Source of the DNA: an uncultured Bacteroidia bacterium
Lineage (GTDB): Bacteria > Bacteroidota > Bacteroidia > Bacteroidales > UBA932
Length of the DNA: 12,709 nucleotides
Direction: 5' to 3'
NCBI GenBank assembly: GCA_902766985.1
Contig: CACXFP010000124.1
Location: forward strand, 1-12,709
Shown: one piece after another, positions 6,737 to 12,709 of the stretch
Numbering within the stretch: the stretch's first letter is position 1
Layout: every line of letters begins with the position of its first letter
The notes under the pieces: generated by a model
The model's input: only the letters and a program-made list of their open reading frames with translations
Told to the model about the DNA's origin: nothing
Database searches by the model: none
Position numbers and translations under genes: made by a program

Positions 6737-7798
6737 ATGTCAGGAAGAGGCGTCAAAAGGCATCCGGTGCTCTGGTTCCTGGCCGTTGTCCTGGCCGGCG
6801 GCCTTGTCGCAGGCTACCTTGCCATGTACGTGAACCCTTCGAAGGCCTGGTACATGACGCTTTTCGGCATTCTCTTCATGGTATTCGCCGTCCTCAACGC
6901 CGTCATGGCGATTGCCGGTATCCTCCATCTTTCCCGTTCCGCCCTGTTCTCCCTGTTTGTCCTCATTCCGGCCTTTTTCCTCTCCGGCCGCTACATTCAG
7001 TTCTCCGGACCTGAATCCTTGAGAGATGGCAACCTCAGGGTTGTTTCCTACAATGTCGGGCTTTTCGGTTCATCTGTCAAGAGCCTGAAGATGAATGAGC
7101 AGGAATGCATGGATTCGGTCTTCCGTTTCCTTCTTGGCACAGGCGCGGACATAATCTGCCTCCAGGAGTTCCATTTCTCCGGAGATTCGAAAACGAAGGA
7201 TTACCTGGAAAGGAGGTTCCCGGAATACCGGGCGGAGTATTACCTGAACCAGAATCCCGGAGGCTTTTACGGCAATGTCATCCTAAGCCGTTTCCCGGTG
7301 CGTTCGAGGGGTAAACTAGATTTTCCGAAGAGCGCAAACCAGGCCATCTACGCCGATATTGATGTCAGGGGAACGATGCTGAGGGTATATAACTGCCATT
7401 TGGAAAGTTATAATATCGAGACCGATAAGCTTGCGCATTTCAACGGCGACAGTACGCTCGTTCGCCGAACGGAGTTGAAACTGAGGAAGTCCATCGAGAA
7501 AAGACCGGAGCAGGTTGACGCAATGGTTTCCAGCATGGAGTCTTCTCCCTACGAGTCGTTGGTCGTGGGAGATTTCAATGATTCTCCCGTTTCCTATACG
7601 TACCGCCGCCTTTCCCGGGGCCGTTCTGATGCTTTTGTGAAAGGAGGAAAGGGGAATGGCGCAACTTTCCGGCTTTTCTGGCCTTTCCTCCGGATAGACT
7701 ACATACTTTTCCCTTCCCGGTACGAGTGTACCCGGTACGAGATGCCGAAGGTCAGGTACTCGGACCATTATCCTATTCAAGCAGATTTGGTTATATGA
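6737..7798 (+). CDS. Membrane-anchored endonuclease/exonuclease/phosphatase-fold protein
   Basis: This 353-residue protein has three hydrophobic helices at about residues 11-32, 39-62 and 68-85, then an EEP-superfamily catalytic domain (residues 99-352). The fold's catalytic signatures are all present: SYNVGLF with Asn106, LQEF with Glu144, NCHLES with His221, GDFND with Asp279 and Asn281, RIDYIL with Asp321, and SDHYP with Asp343 and His344. This set supports a magnesium-dependent phosphodiesterase or phosphatase. Sequence does not tell whether the substrate is nucleic acid, a phospholipid or another phosphoester, and the catalytic domain probably faces away from the cytoplasm. Such three-helix EEP proteins next to a rhomboid gene are, as I recall, frequent in Bacteroidetes. 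Its TGA overlaps the ATG of the next gene by 4 bases (ATGA). Confidence 0.88.
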   Translation: MSGRGVKRHPVLWFLAVVLAGGLVAGYLAMYVNPSKAWYMTLFGILFMVFAVLNAVMAIAGILHLSRSALFSLFVLIPAFFLSGRYIQFSGPESLRDGNLRVVSYNVGLFGSSVKSLKMNEQECMDSVFRFLLGTGADIICLQEFHFSGDSKTKDYLERRFPEYRAEYYLNQNPGGFYGNVILSRFPVRSRGKLDFPKSANQAIYADIDVRGTMLRVYNCHLESYNIETDKLAHFNGDSTLVRRTELKLRKSIEKRPEQVDAMVSSMESSPYESLVVGDFNDSPVSYTYRRLSRGRSDAFVKGGKGNGATFRLFWPFLRIDYILFPSRYECTRYEMPKVRYSDHYPIQADLVI

Positions 7799-8418
7799 AC
7801 AAGGAGAACTACGATAAAGTTGTTGCGGAGGCGTTGAAGGTGCTTCGCGAGGGTGGCGTCATCCTATACCCGACGGATACCGTCTGGGGGCTTGGCTGCG
7901 ATGCCACGAATCCTTCCGCCGTTGCGAAGGTTTATGGGATCAAGAAGCGGTCCGACAGCAAATCGCTTGTCCTGCTGGCTTCGGACCTCGATATGGTTGC
8001 CAGGTTCGTGGAAAGGATTCCGGACATTGCCATAGACCTCGTTGAGGTGAATGACCGCCCGATGACCATCATATATCCCGGGGCGATAGCCGGGACAGCT
8101 TCGCCGGATGCTGCCGGGACGGGCGACCGTTTCCATCTGGCGTACAATGTGGTAGCCGCGGACGGTTCTGTAGGCATACGTATCCCCCTGAACGATTTCT
8201 GCAGGGACCTGGTCCGCAGGCTCGGCCGTCCCATGGTTTCTACTTCCGCCAACATTTCAGGGAACCCCACACCCAAGACATTCAAGGATATCGAACCTGA
8301 GATCAAGGAGGGTGCGGACTATGTGGTGGCTCCGTCCCTCGGTGCCGGTGCCACGGGAACCGCTTCCCAGATAATCAAGCTCGGCCTGGGAGGAGAGGTC
8401 GAGATAATCCGGCAGTAA
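7795..8418 (+). CDS. Threonylcarbamoyl-AMP synthase (Sua5/YrdC/YciO family)
   Basis: The product is probably L-threonylcarbamoyladenylate synthase, which uses threonine, bicarbonate and ATP in the first step of the t6A37 modification of ANN-decoding tRNAs. It has 207 residues, the short YrdC/TsaC-like form without the C-terminal Sua5 domain. Hallmarks are ILYPTDTVWGLGCDA (23-37), KKRSDSKSLVLL (50-61), and STSANISGNPTP (149-160). The ATG at 7795 overlaps the stop of the preceding gene (ATGA). A GTG at 7726 would add 23 residues without family similarity, so it is rejected. It ends in a TAATG overlap with rsmE. The YciO paralogue class is an alternative, because the two are hard to separate by eye. 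Confidence 0.9.
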   Translation: MNKENYDKVVAEALKVLREGGVILYPTDTVWGLGCDATNPSAVAKVYGIKKRSDSKSLVLLASDLDMVARFVERIPDIAIDLVEVNDRPMTIIYPGAIAGTASPDAAGTGDRFHLAYNVVAADGSVGIRIPLNDFCRDLVRRLGRPMVSTSANISGNPTPKTFKDIEPEIKEGADYVVAPSLGAGATGTASQIIKLGLGGEVEIIRQ

Positions 8419-9131
8419 TGGAGGTTTTCTACAGTAAAGATATTGACGCAGGGCTGGTTACGCTCCCGGAAGAGGAATCGGCCCATTGCGTGAGGGTGCT
8501 CAGGCACCGCTCCGGAGACGAGATATTTGTCATTGACGGAGACGGGGCGATGATGCGGTGCCGTCTCGTCGATGATTCTCCCAAAAAGGCTGTGGCAGAG
8601 GTGGTTGAAACGACCCGGAACTGGGGCTCCCATCCCTATGCCCTTACCCTTGCCGTCTGCCCGACAAAGAACAACGACCGCTATGAGTGGTTCGCGGAAA
8701 AGGCCACCGAAGTGGGGGTAGATACGATCGTTCCGGTAATAGGAGACCATTCCGAGAGAAAGGTCTTCAAGACCGACAGGCTCCGCCGCATCCTCCTGTC
8801 GGCGGCCAAGCAGTCCCTTAAGGGAAAGGTGCCGGAGGTCATGGAGCCGGTCAGCGTAAAGGATTTCATCAGGTCCTGCAGGAAAACTGATGCCTTGAAA
8901 CTTATCGCGCATTGCATGGAAGGGGAAAGGACTTCTGTCCGGCCGGCCCTTGAAGGATACGGGGGCTCTTCTTATGTCGCCCTTATCGGTCCGGAGGGTG
9001 ATTTTTCTCCGGAGGAGGTCGCCCTCGCGATTGACTGCGGTTTTGTGCCGGTCCATCTGGGAGAATCCCGACTAAGGACGGAGACGGCGGCCTTCACCAT
9101 GGCCGAAGCCGTGTATTTCAAGTATTTGTAA
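8418..9131 (+). CDS. rsmE: 16S rRNA (uracil-1498-N3)-methyltransferase
   Basis: This SPOUT-class enzyme methylates N3 of U1498 in 16S rRNA using S-adenosylmethionine. The 237-residue length is typical. An N-terminal PUA-like RNA-binding part (about 1-70, with HCVRVLRHRSGDEI) is followed by the knotted methyltransferase domain. Diagnostic motifs are EKATEVGVDTIVPV (94-107), IGPEGDFSPEE (190-200) and LGESRLRTETAA (214-225), the last forming the trefoil knot and the SAM site. Its ATG overlaps the TAA of the preceding gene by one base, so the two are probably translationally coupled, and both act in RNA modification. It ends 2 bases before the next start. Confidence 0.96.
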   Translation: MEVFYSKDIDAGLVTLPEEESAHCVRVLRHRSGDEIFVIDGDGAMMRCRLVDDSPKKAVAEVVETTRNWGSHPYALTLAVCPTKNNDRYEWFAEKATEVGVDTIVPVIGDHSERKVFKTDRLRRILLSAAKQSLKGKVPEVMEPVSVKDFIRSCRKTDALKLIAHCMEGERTSVRPALEGYGGSSYVALIGPEGDFSPEEVALAIDCGFVPVHLGESRLRTETAAFTMAEAVYFKYL

Positions 9132-9133
9132 CC

Positions 9134-9658
9134 ATGTTTATTGGCCTTATATCCGATACCCACGGAGTCTTTCCCGAGGATGTTAAGAAATTCCTGGAAC
9201 CGGTGGACGTCATCTGGCATGCCGGGGACTTCGGGGGCGGTCTTGCCCTGGCCGATGAGATCCGGAAGTTCAAGCCCCTTGTCGGGGTTTATGGGAATAT
9301 CGACGGGGCCGATCTGAGGAAAGAATACCCTAGGGTGCAGAAATTCGAATGTGAAGGCCTGAAGGTCATGATGACCCATATCGGACTCAGGAAAGGCTCC
9401 TATTGGGCGTTCAACCCCGGGGCACGTAAATACGATATATTTGCGGAATCCGATATTGAATCATACAGGCCCGATATCTTCGTCTGCGGCCATACCCATA
9501 TCCCCCAGGTCTTCAGGGACAGCACCTACGGTTTCCTGCTGATGAATCCCGGCGCGTGCGGCTACGAAGGCCCCCGCGAAGTTCCCCGCATGGCCCTCCG
9601 CTTCAAAATCTCCGGAGGCGTGATTTCCTCCCTCGAAAAATGCGAATTTCCCCGGTGA
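9134..9658 (+). CDS. YfcE/MJ0936-family metallophosphodiesterase
   Basis: This 174-residue single-domain calcineurin-like phosphoesterase keeps the whole two-metal set: SDTHG with Asp8 and His10, HAGDF with Asp32, YGNID with Asn55, MMTHIG with His82, and CGHTHIP with His120 and His122. Members hydrolyse small phosphodiesters in vitro; the cellular substrate is usually unknown. There is no signal peptide, so it is cytoplasmic. It starts 2 bases after rsmE and is the last gene of the run. Its TGA (9656-9658) directly touches the stop of convergent radA, so no terminator can lie between them. Confidence 0.92.
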   Translation: MFIGLISDTHGVFPEDVKKFLEPVDVIWHAGDFGGGLALADEIRKFKPLVGVYGNIDGADLRKEYPRVQKFECEGLKVMMTHIGLRKGSYWAFNPGARKYDIFAESDIESYRPDIFVCGHTHIPQVFRDSTYGFLLMNPGACGYEGPREVPRMALRFKISGGVISSLEKCEFPR

Positions 9659-11035
9659 TTACCTGAACAGCCCGCGGACGAGGGCGGGTATATCGGCGAC
9701 CTTTACGACTTCTATGCCTTCAGGTTTGGAACCGAGGGTGGTGAAGGAGGAGATGTAGATTTTCCTGAAACCGAGGCGGGCGGATTCGCTGACACGGCGG
9801 TCGGCCTGCGAGACGGGGCGTATTTCACCGCTGAGGCCCACTTCGCCGGCGAAGCAGATGTCCGGGGGCAGGGCGAAATCGAAGGATGAAGACAGGACGG
9901 AAGCCACCACTGCGAGATCGCAGGCCGGGTCTGAAATCTTCAGCCCTCCGGCCATGTTCAGGAAGACGTCCTTGGCCCCGAGCTTGAATCCCGCCCTTTT
10001 TTCCAGCACGGCCAGCAGCATGTTGAGCCTCCTGACATCGAAGCCGGTGGCGGACCTTTGCGCAGTGCCGTAAACAGCTGAACTGACAAGGGCCTGCACT
10101 TCGAACATGAAGGGGCGGTTGCCGTCGAGCATCGCGGCGATCGCAGTGCCGCTGAGGCTCTGGTCGTGCATGGGGATCAAGAGTTCGGAGGGGTTGCTGA
10201 CCTCGCGCAGCCCGGTCCCCGTCATCTCGAAGACGGCCAGTTCAGAAGTCGATCCGAACCTGTTCTTTATGCTCCTCAGGATCCTGTAGGCCCCCCTGTT
10301 GTCTCCCTCGAACTGCAGGACGACGTCCACGATGTGCTCCAATATTTTCGGTCCGGCGATGTAGCCGTCCTTGGTGATGTGGCCGATGAGGATCACCGGT
10401 ATCCCGCTTTCCTTGGCAAACCTGAGCAGGATCGCCGCAACTTCCTTTATCTGCGACACGGAGCCTGGGGATGTCTCGACGGTCTCGGTGAACATCGTTT
10501 GCACCGAGTCCACCACCATCAGGTCCGGCTGGAGCTCCCTTGCCTCCTCCAGCACCCTTTCCATCATCGTCTCGCAGAGGATGAAGCAGTTGGATGCATC
10601 TCCCCCGAGCCTTGACGCCCTCATCTTCACCTGCCGGGAGCTTTCCTCTCCGCTGACGTACAAGGTCTTCATCTCAGGACAGTGCAGGGGAATCTGGAGC
10701 GAGAGGGTGGATTTCCCGATACCGGGCTCTCCGCCTATAAGCACCAGCGACCCTTCCACCAGGCCACCTCCGAGGATGCGGTCCATCTCGGCATTGCCGA
10801 GCGAACGGCGAACATCCGAAGTTGAGTCTACCTCATTGATGCTCACTGGCTTCCTGTCAGAGGCCCTGGCAGCTGCGCTTCTTTTCGCCGGTCCCTTTCC
10901 AGTTACGACACTCTTCTCTACAAGGGTATTCCACTCCCCGCAATATGGGCATTTACCCATCCATTTCGGGCTTTCGTTCCCGCATGAAGTGCAGAACCAC
11001 ACCTTTTTCTCTTTCGGACTTCCAGAAACTGCCAT
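9659..11035 (-). CDS. radA: DNA repair protein RadA (Sms)
   Basis: RadA is a RecA-like ATPase and hexameric DNA helicase that drives branch migration during recombinational repair. With ATG at 11035 it has 458 residues, the normal length. In order it shows the N-terminal C4 zinc finger CTSC...CPYC (Cys15, 18, 29, 32), Walker A GGEPGIGKS (101-109), Walker B LMVVDS (172-177), the RadA-specific KNRFG (257-261), and a C-terminal Lon-like domain with PPDICFAGEVGLSGEIRPV. A TTG at 11041 could add two residues; ATG is the simpler choice. The gene is divergent from the polysaccharide lyase gene and abuts the phosphodiesterase stop. A weak -7-like TATCTTCG lies on its strand at about 11061-11068. Confidence 0.97.
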   Translation of the reverse strand: MAVSGSPKEKKVWFCTSCGNESPKWMGKCPYCGEWNTLVEKSVVTGKGPAKRSAAARASDRKPVSINEVDSTSDVRRSLGNAEMDRILGGGLVEGSLVLIGGEPGIGKSTLSLQIPLHCPEMKTLYVSGEESSRQVKMRASRLGGDASNCFILCETMMERVLEEARELQPDLMVVDSVQTMFTETVETSPGSVSQIKEVAAILLRFAKESGIPVILIGHITKDGYIAGPKILEHIVDVVLQFEGDNRGAYRILRSIKNRFGSTSELAVFEMTGTGLREVSNPSELLIPMHDQSLSGTAIAAMLDGNRPFMFEVQALVSSAVYGTAQRSATGFDVRRLNMLLAVLEKRAGFKLGAKDVFLNMAGGLKISDPACDLAVVASVLSSSFDFALPPDICFAGEVGLSGEIRPVSQADRRVSESARLGFRKIYISSFTTLGSKPEGIEVVKVADIPALVRGLFR

Positions 11036-11089
11036 GGACAATCGAATTTTAACTGAACGAAGATAGCGATATTATTCGTAAAATTACAA

Positions 11090-11101
11090 TCTTTGCAAAG
11101 A
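11090..11101. promoter_or_regulatory. 12-base perfect palindrome in the radA/PL8 divergent spacer
   Basis: TCTTTGCAAAGA is perfectly self-complementary and lies 21 bases before the PL8 start at 11123. It also overlaps the only -7-like box there on the plus strand (AATCTTTG, one mismatch to TAnnTTTG). A palindrome over a -7 box is a plausible operator for a dimeric regulator of the lyase gene. Chance cannot be excluded in this A/T-rich spacer. Confidence 0.35.
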
Positions 11102-11122
11102 CAAATCAACTAAAGGTTTTTG

Positions 11123-12709
11123 ATGAAAAAACTCATATCAGCCCTTTGCTCCCTGGCTCTCGCGGCGACAGTCTGCACAGGCGCCGCAATGGATGCGCGC
11201 GAAGGAATGGCCAGGCTCAGGAAGAATCTCATCGAAGCGCTTACAGAAGACTTTGCAGGCAGTGAGGAACTTCATGAAGAGTTCTTCCGTCTGTCTGATT
11301 ATGGTTACGCCAATGATGCAGTAATGAACCAACTGTATCTGGAAACCGCCCTGACGGAGCAGGACTACGCCGATATGGAAAAAAGTTTCAGTCCCTCTGC
11401 AGCCAGATGGCCGGATATCGACTATACCGACACCAACCGGGGCTGCTGGGAGCCGGCCCTCCACCTCTCCAGGCTCTGCGCGATGGCAAAGGCATACGCT
11501 ACGCCTGGACATCCCCTGTACAAGTCAGAAAGGATGGATATCGTATTCCGGAGGGCGCTCCTCTGGTGGGCTGCCAACGACCCGGCCAACCCCAACTGGT
11601 GGTGGACTGAGATCGGAATACCCCGACGTGCAGGGATACTTCTCACCCTCGTGCCCGACAAGATGGAACCTGGAGTCAAAAAAGCATTCATGGCCATACT
11701 TTCCCGGTCTGTGATAGATACTGACAGGCTTACAGGGCAGAATCTGGTATGGGAGGCAGGGAACCTCATCATGAAGGCTGTTGCGGAAAACGATTCGGAA
11801 GCGGTTGCCGAACTCAAGGAGATAATCGAGTCTCAGGTAAGATTCAGCACCGGAGAAGGGCTCCAGGAAGACTGGTCGTTCCACCTCCACGGCCATATGC
11901 TCCAGTTTGGCAACTATGGCCTTGCTTTTTTCGACAGCATCGCGTTCTGGATGAGGGTTATGCATGGGACACCTTGGGAATTCTCCCCCGAAAGCAAGAG
12001 AATACTTGCAGGATTCGCCGACAACGGGCTCGGATGGTGTTTCTGGAACGGATACATGGACCCGTCAATGAGGGGAAGGCACCTGTTTCCAGGCAGCGGA
12101 AGGGGCAAGGACATAGCTTTCGGCATAGCCAGGATCAACCTTGCGAAGGCCGGGGTGAAGATAGCCGGACGCTATACAGGAGGCAAGAATGTCGGCGGAA
12201 AGCGGGGAGGCCGCTATTTCCCTAAATCCGACTGCGGAATCTACCGTTCCGGGAAATGGTACGCCTCCATCCGCATGCAGTCCGAAAGGACACTTGGCTA
12301 CGAAATGACGAACGGAGAGAACATGAACGGGTTTTACAGCGCCGACGGGACCCTGCTCACCCTTTCCAAAGGAGACGAGTACGACGACATCTTCCCTTGC
12401 TGGGACTGGAGGAAACTCCCCGGGACGACAGTGCGCGACAACAGTGAACCCACTCCTAGAATAGATCCTACAAAAGCGAAGAACGCCACGGCCCATGTCG
12501 GAGGCCTCGCGAGCGGAAAAGTGCTCGCTTCGACGATGGTGCTCGACAGGGACAGCCTGTATGCTGTAAAGAGCGCCTTCTTTTTCAAGGACCTGATAGT
12601 AAACCTCGGCGCGGGCATCCGTACGTCAGGAAGAGGGGAAGTGACCACGTCCGTGGAGCAGAACTACTTGACAGATAAATTTATGAGCCGTTCCGGCATT
12701 GCAGTGAAC
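11123..12709 (+). CDS. Polysaccharide lyase family 8 (partial, cut by the window end)
   Basis: The reading frame is open for 529 codons to the right edge. Residues 1-22 form a signal peptide (MKKLISALCSLALAATVCTG) without a proper lipobox, so the enzyme is exported. The alpha/alpha toroid of PL8 enzymes follows, with NWWWTEIGIPR starting at Asn158. The catalytic set of hyaluronate/chondroitin/xanthan lyases can be placed by spacing: Asn207 in TGQNLVW, His256 and Tyr265 (nine apart) in SFHLHGHMLQFGNYG, Arg317 and Arg319 in MRGRH, and Glu399 in TNGEN. The start of the central beta-sandwich is reached before the cut; family members are usually 650 residues or more. PL8 enzymes break uronic-acid polysaccharides by beta-elimination; which one is degraded here cannot be read from the sequence. 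Confidence 0.92.
   Translation, partial: MKKLISALCSLALAATVCTGAAMDAREGMARLRKNLIEALTEDFAGSEELHEEFFRLSDYGYANDAVMNQLYLETALTEQDYADMEKSFSPSAARWPDIDYTDTNRGCWEPALHLSRLCAMAKAYATPGHPLYKSERMDIVFRRALLWWAANDPANPNWWWTEIGIPRRAGILLTLVPDKMEPGVKKAFMAILSRSVIDTDRLTGQNLVWEAGNLIMKAVAENDSEAVAELKEIIESQVRFSTGEGLQEDWSFHLHGHMLQFGNYGLAFFDSIAFWMRVMHGTPWEFSPESKRILAGFADNGLGWCFWNGYMDPSMRGRHLFPGSGRGKDIAFGIARINLAKAGVKIAGRYTGGKNVGGKRGGRYFPKSDCGIYRSGKWYASIRMQSERTLGYEMTNGENMNGFYSADGTLLTLSKGDEYDDIFPCWDWRKLPGTTVRDNSEPTPRIDPTKAKNATAHVGGLASGKVLASTMVLDRDSLYAVKSAFFFKDLIVNLGAGIRTSGRGEVTTSVEQNYLTDKFMSRSGIAVN

Noticed and set aside
7726..7794. GTG at 7726 as start of the Sua5/YrdC gene
   Set aside because: It would overlap the EEP gene by 73 bases and add residues unlike the family; the ATGA overlap at 7795 is the usual arrangement.
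8991..9012. Hairpin CCGGAG/CTCCGG in rsmE as a terminator or regulatory site
   Set aside because: It lies within the conserved GPEGDFSPEE motif, where two Pro-Glu pairs use the same codons; coding constraint explains it.
10371..11066. Long plus-strand open frame opposite radA
   Set aside because: The radA frame has a complete set of motifs; the opposite translation is low-complexity and Ser/Thr/Pro-rich without recognisable domains.
11123..11190. PL8 signal sequence as a lipoprotein signal
   Set aside because: The residues before Cys18 (ATV) and Cys9 (SAL) do not fit a lipobox, unlike the clear LSGC and LVSC of the two lipoproteins.
1..12709. Search for CRISPR arrays, tRNAs, insertion sequences, toxin-antitoxin pairs or phage genes
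   Set aside because: No regularly spaced repeats, cloverleaf-like sequences, transposase motifs or flanking repeats were seen; nearly all bases belong to ordinary chromosomal genes.

Overview
The window looks like chromosomal DNA of a fairly GC-rich member of the Bacteroidales (Bacteroidetes); GC was judged by eye, not computed. The reasons are: start codons without Shine-Dalgarno sequences, several perfect Bacteroidetes-type -7 boxes (TAnnTTTG), short Bacteroidetes-style lipoprotein signals (LSGC, LVSC), a MutL with a C-terminal end of the form I recall from this phylum, and carbohydrate genes of the sort these bacteria carry (DUF1080 lipoprotein, polysaccharide lyase family 8). I see no tRNA, rRNA, CRISPR array, insertion sequence, phage gene or integration site. 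Coding density is very high, and no gene-free stretch exceeds about 105 bases.

Layout. (1) Bases 1-3421, plus strand, carbohydrate region: the last 34 codons of a probable glycoside hydrolase, a DUF1080 lipoprotein, then a likely new transcription start (TATATTTG, directly preceded by a long inverted repeat) leading to a PfkB-family sugar kinase, a D-lyxose isomerase-like cupin and a lipoprotein joining a rhodanese to a TlpA-like thioredoxin. (2) ispF on the minus strand (3428-3907), whose stop lies 6 bases from the preceding convergent gene. (3) A compact plus-strand run at 3976-9658 of seven genes with gaps or overlaps of a few bases: a small one-TM protein, mutL, a rhomboid protease, a membrane-anchored endonuclease/exonuclease/phosphatase-fold protein, a Sua5/YrdC threonylcarbamoyl-AMP synthase, rsmE and a YfcE/MJ0936-type phosphodiesterase. 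ispF and this run share a 68-base divergent promoter region with two back-to-back -7 boxes. (4) radA on the minus strand (9659-11035), whose stop codon directly abuts the stop of the phosphodiesterase. (5) An 87-base divergent spacer with a 12-base palindrome, then a PL8 polysaccharide lyase that runs off the right edge.

How the genes fit together. The isomerase and kinase plausibly form a two-step route from an aldose to a phosphorylated ketose, perhaps fed by the glycosidase-type genes upstream; the substrate is inferred. The seven-gene run mixes DNA repair, tRNA/rRNA modification and membrane functions, a common type of bacterial housekeeping operon rather than one pathway. RadA adds recombinational repair. 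The PL8 enzyme would cleave a uronic-acid polysaccharide such as chondroitin or hyaluronan outside the cytoplasm.

I found no convincing undescribed defence or mobile system. The observations most worth checking are the MutL that has lost the endonuclease metal-binding residues but keeps a beta-clamp motif, the inverted repeat placed against the kinase promoter, the kinase-isomerase-thioredoxin cluster, and the start corrections implied by the divergent promoters.
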